From: Streptomyces sp. CB02058
GTDB lineage: Bacteria; Actinomycetota; Actinomycetes; Streptomycetales; Streptomycetaceae
Assembly: GCF_001905505.1 (NCBI RefSeq)
Contig: NZ_LIPG01000002.1
Span: forward strand, 1,116,001 to 1,180,000
Reading direction: 5' to 3'
DNA length: 64,000 nucleotides
The notes beneath the pieces were generated by a model. That model was not told the origin of the DNA and did not search any database. It worked only from the letters and a program-made list of their open reading frames with translations. This document shows, one piece after another, positions 46,171 through 55,135 of this stretch (position 1 is its first letter; each line of letters opens with the position of its first letter). The translations under genes were made by a program, and so were the position numbers.

Positions 46171-46656
46171 GTGGACGCCTCAGCCTCTCCCGCAGCTTCC
46201 CCCGCCCCCTCCGCCGCTCCGGCTCCGCCCGGCCCCGGCCCGGCGGCCCCCGCACCGGTCTCCCGGCTCCGCAGGCTCGCCACCCCCGTCGGGGTCATGG
46301 CGGCCGTCGTCGGAGCCTTCGGCTACGTGGCCACGGTCGATCCCAACGAGCCCGGCCACTACCCGGTCTGCCCCATGCTCCGGTTCACCGGGGTGTTCTG
46401 CCCCGGCTGCGGCGGGCTCCGCAGCGCCCATGCCTTCGCCCACGGCGACCTCGTCACCGCCCTCGGCTCGAACGCACTGGCCGTCGCCGGCTATCTCGCG
46501 TTCGCCGCGGTCTGGCTGCTCTGGACGGTCCGCGCCGGCCGCGGCCTGCCCCTGAGCATCGGTCTCAGGCCGGTCCACTGGTGGGGCATCGGCACCGTCC
46601 TGCTGGTCTTCTCCGTGGTCAGGAACCTCCCGTTCGGCTCCGCCCTCGCTCCCTGA
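46171..46656 (+). CDS. DUF2752 membrane protein
   Basis: A 161-residue protein with a Pro/Ala-rich N-terminus and three hydrophobic segments. It contains GVFCPGCGGLRSAHAFAHGD, the CPxCG...R hallmark of DUF2752. Function unknown. GACAAT ends six bases before the GTG and there is no ribosome binding site, so a leaderless transcript starting after the hairpin at 46117-46143 is probable. Confidence 0.85.
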   Translation: MDASASPAASPAPSAAPAPPGPGPAAPAPVSRLRRLATPVGVMAAVVGAFGYVATVDPNEPGHYPVCPMLRFTGVFCPGCGGLRSAHAFAHGDLVTALGSNALAVAGYLAFAAVWLLWTVRAGRGLPLSIGLRPVHWWGIGTVLLVFSVVRNLPFGSALAP

Positions 46657-46770
46657 TGTGCCCAGGGAGTGGGACGTGCGGCCTCAGGATGCGAGCCCCG
46701 GGCCCTCCTGCGGATACCATCGAGGTGGTTGATCCTGTTCCCATCACCGCTTCGGAAGGGGGCCGCTCGC

Positions 46771-47580
46771 GTGAGTGTGCTCGACGAGATCATTGACGGC
46801 GTTCGCGCCGACCTCGCGGAGCGGCAGGCGCGCGTCAGCCTCGACGAGCTCAAGGAACGCGCCGCGCGCGCTCCCCAGGCCAAGGACGGAGTCGCCGCCC
46901 TGCGCGGCGAGGGTGTGACCGTCATCTGCGAGGTCAAGCGCTCCAGCCCCTCCAAGGGGGCCCTTGCCGCCATCGCCGACCCGGCCGCGCTCGCCGCGGA
47001 CTACGAGGCCGGCGGGGCATCCGTCATCTCGGTCCTCACCGAGGAGCGCCGCTTCGGCGGTTCGCTCGCCGACCTGGAGGCCGTCCGCGCCAAGGTCGAC
47101 ATCCCGGTCCTGCGCAAGGACTTCATCGTCACCTCGTACCAGCTGTGGGAGGCACGGGCCTACGGCGCCGACCTCGCCCTGCTGATCGTCGCCGCCCTCG
47201 ACCAGGAGGCCCTGGTCTCGCTGATCGAGCGCGCCGAGTCGATCGGCCTGACGCCGCTCGTCGAGGCGCACGACGAGGAGGAGGCGGAGCGCGCCGTGGA
47301 CGCCGGAGCGAAGATCATCGGTGTCAACGCGCGCAACCTGAAGGACCTCAAGGTCGACCGTTCCACCTTCGAACGCGTCGCACCCGAGATCCCCGACCAC
47401 ATCGTCAAGGTCGCCGAGTCCGGCGTCCGGGGCCCGCACGACCTCATCGCCTACGCCAACGCGGGCGCGCACGCCGTGCTCGTCGGCGAGTCCCTGGTCA
47501 CCGGCCGCGACCCGCGGGCCGCCGTCGCCGACCTGGTCGCCGCGGGCGCCCACCCCGCGCTCAGGCACGGACGGGGCTGA
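46771..47580 (+). CDS. trpC: Indole-3-glycerol phosphate synthase
   Basis: Closes the indole ring from CdRP. The 269-residue beta/alpha barrel has [10 protein letters not shown] with the catalytic Lys, [38 protein letters not shown] and [21 protein letters not shown] precedes the GTG. The reading frame is separate from PriA, which does the TrpF step. trpM starts eight bases after the stop. Confidence 0.96.
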   Translation: MSVLDEIIDGVRADLAERQARVSLDELKERAARAPQAKDGVAALRGEGVTVICEVKRSSPSKGALAAIADPAALAADYEAGGASVISVLTEERRFGGSLADLEAVRAKVDIPVLRKDFIVTSYQLWEARAYGADLALLIVAALDQEALVSLIERAESIGLTPLVEAHDEEEAERAVDAGAKIIGVNARNLKDLKVDRSTFERVAPEIPDHIVKVAESGVRGPHDLIAYANAGAHAVLVGESLVTGRDPRAAVADLVAAGAHPALRHGRG

Positions 47581-47588
47581 GCGCACCC

Positions 47589-47804
47589 GTGTCCGCCGAC
47601 CGTCCCGCCTCCCGTATCCGGCCGGGCCTGCGCCCCGCCGGTGCGAGCGCCCGGGACCCGCACGCGCCGCTGGCGCGCGGCTGCCGCCCACGCGGCTGCC
47701 GCGCCCCCGCCCGGCGTGTGCACGGCCGGCGCGTGCGGTACGTGATCGGCGACGAGCCCGGACAGGTCAACGGCATGCGATGGCGCTCGGGGTCCGCGCC
47801 CTAG
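47589..47804 (+). CDS. trpM: Small protein TrpM
   Basis: A 71-residue, Arg- and Cys-containing basic protein between trpC and trpB, in the position of S. coelicolor trpM, a small protein reported to modulate tryptophan synthesis and differentiation. The C-terminal part ARGCRPRGCRAPARRVHGRR followed by VRYVIGDEPGQVNG looks well conserved. The two Cys (GCRPRGC) could bind a metal or form a bond. The GTG start follows trpC by eight bases. The match to TrpM rests on position and recalled sequence. Confidence 0.72.
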   Translation: MSADRPASRIRPGLRPAGASARDPHAPLARGCRPRGCRAPARRVHGRRVRYVIGDEPGQVNGMRWRSGSAP

Positions 47805-47838
47805 CGAGCCCCGGCCGTCGTCTCCCCGCCGTACACAG

Positions 47839-47872
47839 GGGATGTGTCGCCCCGCCCCGCGCGGGGGACATC
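47839..47872 (+). other. Imperfect stem-loop between trpM and trpB
   Basis: GGATGT...CCCCGC pairs with GCGGGG...ACATCC around bulges, 100 bases before trpB. Could be an attenuator or processing site; no T-run. Confidence 0.3.
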
Positions 47873-47972
47873 CGCACGGCTCCACCGCACCGACCGCCTC
47901 CGCGGCCGGCGTGGCGCTCCGCTCATGGCGCATACGGTGAAACCACCCGTTGCGATTCGAGGAGCACATCGC

Positions 47973-49211
47973 ATGTCGTCCGACTTCTTCATCCCGGACC
48001 CCGAGGGTCTGATCCCCAGCGCCGAGGGGTACTTCGGCGCGTTCGGTGGCAAGTTCATCCCGGAGGCGCTCGTCGCCGCCGTGGACGAGGTCGCCGTCGA
48101 GTACGACAAGGCCAAGGCCGACCCGGCCTTCGCCGCCGAGCTCAACAAGCTGATGGTCGACTACACCGGCCGCCCCAGCGCGCTGACCGAGGTCTCGCGC
48201 TTCGCCGAGCACGCGGGAGGTGCCCGCGTCTTCCTCAAGCGCGAGGACCTCAACCACACCGGCTCGCACAAGATCAACAACGTGCTGGGCCAGGCCCTCC
48301 TGACCAAGCGCATGGGCAAGACCCGCATCATCGCGGAGACCGGAGCCGGCCAGCACGGCGTCGCCACCGCGACCGCCTGCGCCCTCTTCGGGCTCGACTG
48401 CACCATCTACATGGGCGAGATCGACACCGAGCGGCAGGCGCTGAACGTGGCGCGGATGCGGATGCTCGGCGCCCAGGTCATCGCCGTGAAGTCAGGCTCC
48501 AGGACCCTCAAGGACGCCATCAACGAGGCGTTCCGCGACTGGGTCGCCAACGTGGACCGCACCCACTACCTCTTCGGCACGGTCGCGGGACCGCACCCCT
48601 TCCCAGCCATGGTCCGCGACTTCCACCGCGTCATCGGCGTGGAGGCCCGCCGCCAGATCCTGGAGCACACCGGCCGGCTGCCGGACGCCGCGGTCGCCTG
48701 CGTCGGCGGCGGCTCCAACGCCATCGGCCTCTTCCACGCCTTCATCCCCGACGCGGGCGTCCGGCTGATCGGCTGCGAACCCGCGGGCCACGGCGTGGAG
48801 ACCGGAGAGCACGCGGCGACCCTGACCGCGGGCGAGCCCGGCATCCTGCACGGCTCACGCAGTTACGTCCTCCAGGACGAGGAGGGCCAGATCACCGAGC
48901 CGTACTCGATCTCGGCCGGGCTCGACTACCCGGGCATCGGCCCGGAGCACGCCTACCTCAAGGACGTCGGCCGCGGCGAGTACCGCGCGGTCACCGACGA
49001 CGAGGCCATGCAGGCGCTCCGGCTGCTCTCCCGCACCGAGGGGATCATCCCGGCCATCGAGAGCGCGCACGCGCTCGCCGGGGCCCTGGAGGTCGGCAAG
49101 GAGCTCGGCGAGGACGGGCTGATCCTGATCAACCTGTCCGGGCGCGGCGACAAGGACATGGACACGGCCGCACGCTACTTCGGCCTGTACGACCAGGAGG
49201 GGGAGAAGTGA
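47973..49211 (+). CDS. trpB: Tryptophan synthase beta subunit
   Basis: PLP enzyme that joins indole and serine. The 412-residue protein has PLP Lys100 in [28 protein letters not shown] with the catalytic Glu, the PLP phosphate loop VGGGSNAIG, and a C-terminal [17 protein letters not shown] lies before the ATG. The stop overlaps trpA by three bases (GTGA), as usual for the TrpAB pair. Confidence 0.97.
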   Translation: MSSDFFIPDPEGLIPSAEGYFGAFGGKFIPEALVAAVDEVAVEYDKAKADPAFAAELNKLMVDYTGRPSALTEVSRFAEHAGGARVFLKREDLNHTGSHKINNVLGQALLTKRMGKTRIIAETGAGQHGVATATACALFGLDCTIYMGEIDTERQALNVARMRMLGAQVIAVKSGSRTLKDAINEAFRDWVANVDRTHYLFGTVAGPHPFPAMVRDFHRVIGVEARRQILEHTGRLPDAAVACVGGGSNAIGLFHAFIPDAGVRLIGCEPAGHGVETGEHAATLTAGEPGILHGSRSYVLQDEEGQITEPYSISAGLDYPGIGPEHAYLKDVGRGEYRAVTDDEAMQALRLLSRTEGIIPAIESAHALAGALEVGKELGEDGLILINLSGRGDKDMDTAARYFGLYDQEGEK

Positions 49212-50020
49212 GCGGCAACCGAGAGCTTCTGGAGACGACGCTGGCCAAGGCGGCGTCCGAGGACCGGGCGGCGCTCATCGCCTACCTGCCCGGCGGCTTC
49301 CCGACCGTCGACGGCGGCATCGCGGCCGTCAAGGCGGCCGTCGCGGGCGGCGCCGACGTCATCGAGGTCGGCCTCCCGCACAGCGACCCGGTGCTCGACG
49401 GGCCGGTCATCCAGACCGCCGACGACATCGCGCTGCGCGGCGGCGTCAAGATCGCCGACATCATGCGCACCGTGCGGGAGGCCCACGAGGCCACTGGCGC
49501 GCCGATCCTCGTCATGACGTACTGGAACCCGATCGACCGGTACGGCGTGGAGCGCTTCACCGCCGAGCTCGCCGAGGCGGGCGGCGCCGGGTGCATCCTG
49601 CCCGACCTGCCGGTCCAGGAGTCCGGCCGGTGGAGGGAGCACGCCGACAAGCACGGTCTCGCCACCGTCTTCGTCGTCGCCCCGAGCAGCAAGGACGCGC
49701 GCCTCGCGACCATCACGGCTGCGGGCTCCGGCTTCGTGTACGCCGCCTCGCTGATGGGTGTCACCGGCACCCGTGAGTCGGTCGGCGAGCAGGCCCAGGA
49801 CCTGGTGCGGCGCACCCGCGCCACCACCGGTCTGCCGGTCTGCGTCGGCATCGGCGTCTCCACCGCCGAGCACGCCAGGCAGGTCGCGGACTTCGCCGAC
49901 GGCGTGATCGTGGGCTCGGCCTTCGTCAAGCGGATGCTGGACGCCCCCGACGAGGCCGCCGGACTCGCCGCCGTACGCGCTCTGGCGGCCGAACTGGCCG
50001 AAGGCGTTCGAAAGCGCTGA
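49208..50020 (+). CDS. trpA: Tryptophan synthase alpha subunit
   Basis: Cleaves indole-3-glycerol phosphate to indole, which is channelled to TrpB. The 270-residue barrel has catalytic Glu53 in [18 protein letters not shown] and Asp64 in the same block, and [13 protein letters not shown]. It is coupled to trpB by the GTGA overlap. A perfect hairpin 34 bases downstream ends the operon. Confidence 0.97.
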   Translation: MSGNRELLETTLAKAASEDRAALIAYLPGGFPTVDGGIAAVKAAVAGGADVIEVGLPHSDPVLDGPVIQTADDIALRGGVKIADIMRTVREAHEATGAPILVMTYWNPIDRYGVERFTAELAEAGGAGCILPDLPVQESGRWREHADKHGLATVFVVAPSSKDARLATITAAGSGFVYAASLMGVTGTRESVGEQAQDLVRRTRATTGLPVCVGIGVSTAEHARQVADFADGVIVGSAFVKRMLDAPDEAAGLAAVRALAAELAEGVRKR

Positions 50021-50053
50021 CAGCGCTCGTCACCCGTACGGGTGGACATGGGA

Positions 50054-50081
50054 CCGGGGAGGCGCTCGCGCGCCTCCCCGG
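50054..50081 (+). terminator. Terminator of the trp operon
   Basis: Perfect 12-base arms (50054-50065 and 50070-50081) with a TCGC loop, followed by TTCGTTTGC. Confidence 0.85.
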
Positions 50082-50095
50082 TTCGTTTGCGCAAT

Positions 50096-50920
50096 GTGAG
50101 CGAGAAGAACCAAGACCGCAGAAGAGCCGCGCGTGACCGGCTCGCCCAGCAGCGTGAGCAGGACCGGGCGAAGGAGCGCCGCCGCCGCACGCTGATCGTC
50201 GCGACCGCCGTGGTGGGGGTGCTGGCACTGGCCGCCGTGGTCGGCCTGATCGCCGCCAACGCCGGGAAGAACGACCAGGACAGCGAGGCCGGACCGGCCG
50301 TCACCCCGTCCGGGGCGATGGGGGAGGACGGACTCGCCCTCCAGGTGGGAGCCGACGACGCGCCGTCCACGCTCACGATCTGGGAGGACTTCCGCTGCCC
50401 CGTCTGCGCCCAGTTCGAGAACGCCTTCCGTGACGAGATCACGGAGCTGGCGGAGAGCGGACAGCTGAAGGTGCAGTACCACCTGGCCACGATCATCGAC
50501 GGCAACCTCGGCGGCAGCGGATCGCTGCGCGCGGCGAACGCCGCGGCCTGCGCCCAGGACGCGGGGAAGTTCGCGCCGTACCACGACGTGCTCTTCACCA
50601 ACCAGCCCGCCGAGACCGACGACGCCTTCGCCGACAACGGCAAGCTGCTCGAGCTGGCGGGCGAGGTGGACGGCCTCGACACGCCTGCCTTCCGCAGCTG
50701 TGTGGAGGACGGCACGCACGACAGCTGGGTCGAGAAGTCGAACAAGGCGTTCGGCGAGGGCGGCTTCCAGGGGACCCCGACGGCTCTGCTCAACGGCGAG
50801 TCGATCTTCCCCAAGAAGGGGGACGAGCAGATCTCCGAGGCCAATCTGAAGAAGTGGGTGGCCGAGGCCAACAAGGGCAAGAAGCCGGGCACGGTCGGGG
50901 CGACCCCCTCGGCGTCGTAG
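50096..50920 (+). CDS. Membrane-anchored DsbA-like thioredoxin-fold protein
   Basis: A 274-residue protein with a charged N-terminus, one transmembrane segment at about 32-55, and a DsbA-type extracytoplasmic domain with CPVC at 101-104 and cis-Pro in QGTPTALL. It parallels the other DsbA-like protein at 11.4 kb. The GTG start has no Shine-Dalgarno and lies 15 bases after the trp terminator, so initiation may be leaderless or use an upstream ATG (50048), which would sit in the hairpin. Confidence 0.88.
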   Translation: MSEKNQDRRRAARDRLAQQREQDRAKERRRRTLIVATAVVGVLALAAVVGLIAANAGKNDQDSEAGPAVTPSGAMGEDGLALQVGADDAPSTLTIWEDFRCPVCAQFENAFRDEITELAESGQLKVQYHLATIIDGNLGGSGSLRAANAAACAQDAGKFAPYHDVLFTNQPAETDDAFADNGKLLELAGEVDGLDTPAFRSCVEDGTHDSWVEKSNKAFGEGGFQGTPTALLNGESIFPKKGDEQISEANLKKWVAEANKGKKPGTVGATPSAS

Positions 50921-51037
50921 CCCGGGGACGGGGTTCGGGCGAGGGCCCGGCGGGTGCTCCGGCGGGGTCCTCGTTATCCAGAAGTTGCCGGACGGCTTGC
51001 CGTACGTCCCGTCCGGCAGGGTAGCGTCGACCTCGTC

Positions 51038-52021
51038 ATGAACCTTGCCTTCATTCCCAGCCCGTCGACCGGGGTGATCGAGCTCGGCCCGATCCCGCTC
51101 CGCGGCTACGCGTTCTGCATCATCATCGGTGTCTTCGTCGCCGTCTGGTTCGGCAACAAGCGCTGGATCGCCCGGGGAGGAAAAGCCGGCACCGTCGCCG
51201 ACATCGCCGTCTGGGCCGTGCCCTTCGGCCTGGTCGGCGGCAGGCTCTACCACGTCATCACCGACTACCAGCTGTACTTCAGCGACGGTGAGGACTGGGT
51301 CGACGCCTTCAAGATCTGGGAGGGCGGCCTCGGCATCTGGGGTGCGATCGCGCTCGGCGCGGTCGGTGCCTGGATCGGCTGCCGCCGCCGGGGCATCCCG
51401 CTTCCCGCCTGGGCCGACGCCCTGGCCCCCGGTATCGCCTTCGCCCAGGCGATCGGCCGCTGGGGCAACTGGTTCAACCAGGAGCTGTACGGCAAGCCGA
51501 CGGACGTTCCCTGGGCCCTGGAGATCAGCGAGGGCACGAACCGGGTCGCGGGCACCTACCACCCGACGTTCCTGTACGAGTCCCTGTGGTGCGTCGGTGT
51601 CGCGCTGCTGGTCATCTGGGCCGACCGCCGCTTCAAGCTGGGACACGGCCGGGCGTTCGCCCTGTACGTCGCGGCGTACTGCGCGGGGCGCGGCTGGATC
51701 GAGTACATGCGTGTCGACGAGGCGCACCATGTGCTGGGCCTCCGGCTCAACGTCTGGACCGCGATCATCGTCTTCGTGCTGGCGGTGACCTACATCGTGG
51801 TCTCGGCGAAGGTGCGCCCGGGCCGCGAGGAGATCGTCGAGCCCACCACGGCCGAGCTGGCCGGGGACGACGAGAAGGACGCCCCCTCCGAGGACGGGTC
51901 CTCCGGGTCCGAGGGGACCGCCGCTTCCGGGGAGACCTCCGGGGACGCGGCCGACGCCCCGGACACGGAGCCGAAGGAGGCGGAGGCCGACGGCGCTCCG
52001 CAGAAGGCCGACAGGAGCTGA
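51038..52021 (+). CDS. lgt: Prolipoprotein diacylglyceryl transferase
   Basis: Transfers diacylglycerol to the lipobox Cys of prolipoproteins in the membrane, the step before LspA. The 327-residue protein has seven hydrophobic segments, the signature GRWGNWFNQELYG and NRVAGTYHPTFLYES. The final 60 residues are an acidic, Ser/Ala/Glu-rich cytoplasmic tail that is absent from E. coli Lgt. No clear ribosome binding site is visible near the ATG. Confidence 0.96.
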   Translation: MNLAFIPSPSTGVIELGPIPLRGYAFCIIIGVFVAVWFGNKRWIARGGKAGTVADIAVWAVPFGLVGGRLYHVITDYQLYFSDGEDWVDAFKIWEGGLGIWGAIALGAVGAWIGCRRRGIPLPAWADALAPGIAFAQAIGRWGNWFNQELYGKPTDVPWALEISEGTNRVAGTYHPTFLYESLWCVGVALLVIWADRRFKLGHGRAFALYVAAYCAGRGWIEYMRVDEAHHVLGLRLNVWTAIIVFVLAVTYIVVSAKVRPGREEIVEPTTAELAGDDEKDAPSEDGSSGSEGTAASGETSGDAADAPDTEPKEAEADGAPQKADRS

Positions 52022-52036
52022 CGCTCCAAGACCACC

Positions 52037-52075
52037 GAAGGGGCCGCCGGACCACACAGGTCCGGCGGCCCCTTC
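52037..52075. terminator. Bidirectional terminator after lgt
   Basis: Perfect 17-base inverted repeat (52037-52053 and 52059-52075) with a five-base loop, between the convergent lgt and CitE-like genes. Confidence 0.88.
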
Positions 52076-52239
52076 GCATGTGCCGGGGCCTCTTGGCGCG
52101 GGGCCCTCGGAGCCGGGCTCCCCGGCGCAGGGCCGCTCGCTCCGGGCTCCTCCCGGGCCGGAGCCCCGGTGCGAGGCCCCCCCACGGTGCCCGGCCCTCG
52201 TCGCCCGGCCCTCAGCGTCCAGCCCTCGGCGCCCGCCCC

Positions 52240-53055
52240 TCAGCGCCTCGCCAGTGACAGGGTGCGTTCCGCCGTCGCCACCACCGCCGCGTCCACGAAC
52301 CTCCCGTCCGGCAGTGCCTGCGCCCCCGCCTCGCTCCGGGACGCCTCCAGGATCTGCTGGGCCGCCTCGACCTCCCGTGACGTCGGGCGGAACGCCCGCT
52401 CGATGACCGGAAGCTGCCGGGGATGGATGGCCGCCCGGCCCAGCAGGCCCAGATCCCGGCCGTGCGCACAGGACGAGCGGAGCCCGGACAGGTCCCGGAC
52501 GTCCGGGTACACCGACATCACGGGAGGGGCGAGCCCGGCGGCCCGGGCCGCGACGACCACACGGCTGCGCGGCCAGTCCAGCCCGGCGTCGTCCCGTACC
52601 CCCAGATCCGCCCGGAGATCCGCCTCGCCCAGCGCGATCCCCCGTACGGCGTGATGGGCCCCGGCGATCGAGTACGCGTGCTCGATCGCCAGCGCCGACT
52701 CCAGCAGCGGATACAGGGGCACACCCGGCGCCAATGCGGCGACATGGTGCACGGACGCCGCATGGGTGATCTTGGGCAGCCGCATCCCGGACAGCCCCGG
52801 CAGCCCCGTCAGGGCCTTCACGTCGTCCTCGCCGTGGACCCGCACATGGACCGGCACCGACAGCGGGTCCGCCGTGACCGCGTCCGCGAGGAGCTCGGCC
52901 GTCGCCGAGCGGGCGTACTCCTTGCGGTCCGGGGCGACCGCGTCCTCCAGATCCACGATCACCACGTCCGCGCCCGAGCCGAGCGCCTTGCGGACCACCT
53001 CGGGCCGGTCGCCGGGGACGTACAGCCAGGTCAGGGCCACCGCCGGACTGTTCAC
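52240..53055 (-). CDS. CitE-like CoA ester lyase
   Basis: A 271-residue HpcH/HpaI-type beta/alpha barrel related to CitE and malyl-CoA lyase. It has LYVPGDRPEVV, the metal-binding DLEDAV region and LLESALAIEHA with the conserved Glu. It lacks the C-terminal extension of malate synthase. The start GTG overlaps the stop of the CoA-transferase as GTGA. It is the last gene of the seven-gene operon beginning at 60242. Substrate unknown; a CoA thioester made by the transferase is the obvious guess. Confidence 0.86.
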   Translation of the reverse strand: MNSPAVALTWLYVPGDRPEVVRKALGSGADVVIVDLEDAVAPDRKEYARSATAELLADAVTADPLSVPVHVRVHGEDDVKALTGLPGLSGMRLPKITHAASVHHVAALAPGVPLYPLLESALAIEHAYSIAGAHHAVRGIALGEADLRADLGVRDDAGLDWPRSRVVVAARAAGLAPPVMSVYPDVRDLSGLRSSCAHGRDLGLLGRAAIHPRQLPVIERAFRPTSREVEAAQQILEASRSEAGAQALPDGRFVDAAVVATAERTLSLARR

Positions 53056-54254
53056 AGCGCTCCTTCGTCCCGCAGCGCCGCGATCCTCGGTCCGGAGAGG
53101 CCGAGCTCCGCCAGGATCTCGTCCGTGTCCGCTCCGTGCGGCCGTCCCGCCCAGCGGATCGCCCCCGGGGTCTCCGAGAGCCGGAACAAGACGTTCTGCA
53201 TCCGCAACGGCCCCAGCTCCGGGTCGTCGACCTCGGTGATCGTGCCCAGCGCCCGGTACTGCGGATCCTCCATGACATCCCGTACGTCATGGATGGGCGC
53301 GATCGCCGCCTCGGCCTTCTCGAACGCGTCCACCGCCTCCTCCCTGGTGCGCCGGGAGATCCAGTGGCCCACGGCCTCGTCCAGCTCGTCGGCGTGCTCG
53401 GCGCGGGTGCTCCCGGCGGAGAACCACGGCTCCTCGATCAGCTCCGGGCGCCCCACCAGCCGCATCACACGCTCCGCGACCGACTGCGCGGACGTCGAGA
53501 CGGCCACCCAGTGCCCGTCGGCGGTGCGGTACGTGTTGCGCGGGGCGTTGTTCCTGGAGCGGTTCCCGGTGCGCGGCTGGACATAGCCGAGCTGGTCGTA
53601 CCAGAGCGGCTGCGGCCCCAGCACGGTCAGGATCGGCTCGATGATCGCCATGTCCACCACCTGTCCGCCGCCGGTGCGGTCGCGGCCCGCCAGCGCCGTC
53701 ATCACCGCGTACGCCGTCGCGAGCGCCGCGATCGAGTCGGCCAGCCCGAACGGGGGCAGGGTCGGTGGCCCGTCCGGCTCTCCGGTGACGGCGGCGAAGC
53801 CGCTCATCGCCTCGGCGAGCGTGCCGAAGCCCGGCCGGTGCGCGTACGGGCCCGACTGGCCGAAGCCCGTGACCCGGGCCAGCACCAGCCGGGGGTTGAC
53901 CGCCCGCAGCTCCTCCCAGCCCAGGCCCCAGCGCTCCAGGGTGCCGGGCCGGAAGTTCTCGACGATCACATCGGTGTCGGCGGCCAGCCGCAGCAGCACG
54001 TCCCGGCCGCCGGGGCTGGACAGGTCGAGGGTCAGGGTGCGCTTGTTGCGGCCGAGCAGTTTCCACCACAGGCCGATCCCGTCCTTCGAGGGGCCGTGGC
54101 CGCGCGAGGGGTCGGGCTTGCGCGGATGCTCGACCTTGATGACCTCGGCCCCGAAGTCCCCGAGCATGGTGGCGGCGAGCGGCCCGGCGAACAGCGTGGC
54201 CAGGTCCAGGACCCGCAGGCCGGCCAGCGGCGGTGTCGTAGCGGCAGCGGTCAT
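53052..54254 (-). CDS. CaiB/BaiF family class III CoA-transferase
   Basis: A 400-residue transferase with LAGLRVLDLATLFAGPLAATMLGDFGAEVIKVEHP, the typical N-terminal block, and the catalytic Asp region in FGLADSIAALATAYAVM. It moves CoA between carboxylic acids. Its ATG overlaps the ribokinase stop as ATGA and its stop overlaps the lyase start. The acid substrate is unknown; together with the lyase it could convert a hydroxy-acid to its CoA ester and cleave it. Confidence 0.9.
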   Translation of the reverse strand: MTAAATTPPLAGLRVLDLATLFAGPLAATMLGDFGAEVIKVEHPRKPDPSRGHGPSKDGIGLWWKLLGRNKRTLTLDLSSPGGRDVLLRLAADTDVIVENFRPGTLERWGLGWEELRAVNPRLVLARVTGFGQSGPYAHRPGFGTLAEAMSGFAAVTGEPDGPPTLPPFGLADSIAALATAYAVMTALAGRDRTGGGQVVDMAIIEPILTVLGPQPLWYDQLGYVQPRTGNRSRNNAPRNTYRTADGHWVAVSTSAQSVAERVMRLVGRPELIEEPWFSAGSTRAEHADELDEAVGHWISRRTREEAVDAFEKAEAAIAPIHDVRDVMEDPQYRALGTITEVDDPELGPLRMQNVLFRLSETPGAIRWAGRPHGADTDEILAELGLSGPRIAALRDEGAL

Positions 54255-55135
54255 GCGGCATCGATCTCGCTTCGGTAGGGCATGGACGTCGAGGCACCTG
54301 GTCTCTGCACGCAGATCGCCGCCGCCGAGGACGCCCAGGCGACCGCCTCGGGGACCGAGCGGCCCTCGCCGAGCGCCACGGCGAGCGTGCCGACGAAGGT
54401 GTCCCCGGCTCCGGTCGTGTCGACGGCGGTGACCTCGGGGGCGGGGAAGAGCACCGGTTCGCCGCCCCGGGCCGCGTACAGGCAGCCCTTGCGGCCGAGC
54501 GTGATCACGACCTCCGGGACCAGCCGCAGCAGGAGCTGGGCCGCCGCGTGGGGGTCCTGGTGGCCGGTGAGCTCGGCGGCCTCGTGCTCGTTGGGGATCA
54601 GCAGGTCGACCGCGTCCACCAGGTCCTCGGGCAGGGGCTGCACGGGGGAGGGGGTGAGGATCGTCCGCACCCCCCGCTCCTTCGCCGTCCTGGCTCCCTC
54701 CGTCACGACGGTCATGGGGAGTTCCAGCTGGAGGAGCAGCAGTCCGGCCGCGGCGATCGCGGCCCTGCCGCCGGGGCCGAGCGTGGTCACGGAGGCGTTC
54801 GCCCCGGGGATCACGACGATGGAGTTGGCCCCGTCGTCGTCGACGACGATGTGCGCGGTGCCGCTCGGGCCCGCCACGGTGTGCAGCAGCTCCGTGTCCA
54901 CGCCCGCGTGGTCCAGTTCCGTCCTGAGCCGCGAGCCGTACTCGTCCGTTCCCACCGCGCCGATCATCACCACCTCGCCCCCCGCGCGGGCGGCGGCGAC
55001 GGCCTGGTTGGCGCCCTTGCCGCCGGGCACGGTCCGCAGCTCCCGTCCGGTGACGGTCTCCCCGCGCCCGGGTGCCCGGGCGACGTAGGCGACCAGGTCC
55101 ATGTTGGTGCTGCCGAGCACCGTGATCGCTGTCAT
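54251..55135 (-). CDS. rbsK: Ribokinase (PfkB family)
   Basis: A 294-residue sugar kinase. The N-terminal motif NMDLVAYVARAP and GGKGANQAVAAARAG and the C-terminal DTTGAGDTFVGTLA with the catalytic Asp are those of ribokinase. It phosphorylates ribose to ribose-5-phosphate. It sits directly after four ADP-ribosylglycohydrolase genes, whose products can release ribose or ADP-ribose, and its start overlaps the last of these by four bases, so salvage of the ribose moiety is the natural reading. Confidence 0.9.
   Translation of the reverse strand: MTAITVLGSTNMDLVAYVARAPGRGETVTGRELRTVPGGKGANQAVAAARAGGEVVMIGAVGTDEYGSRLRTELDHAGVDTELLHTVAGPSGTAHIVVDDDGANSIVVIPGANASVTTLGPGGRAAIAAAGLLLLQLELPMTVVTEGARTAKERGVRTILTPSPVQPLPEDLVDAVDLLIPNEHEAAELTGHQDPHAAAQLLLRLVPEVVITLGRKGCLYAARGGEPVLFPAPEVTAVDTTGAGDTFVGTLAVALGEGRSVPEAVAWASSAAAICVQRPGASTSMPYRSEIDAA

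Noticed and set aside
52076..52239. GC-rich repeats between lgt and the CitE-like gene
   Set aside because: Low complexity; no ORF, hairpin or motif beyond the terminator at 52037-52075.
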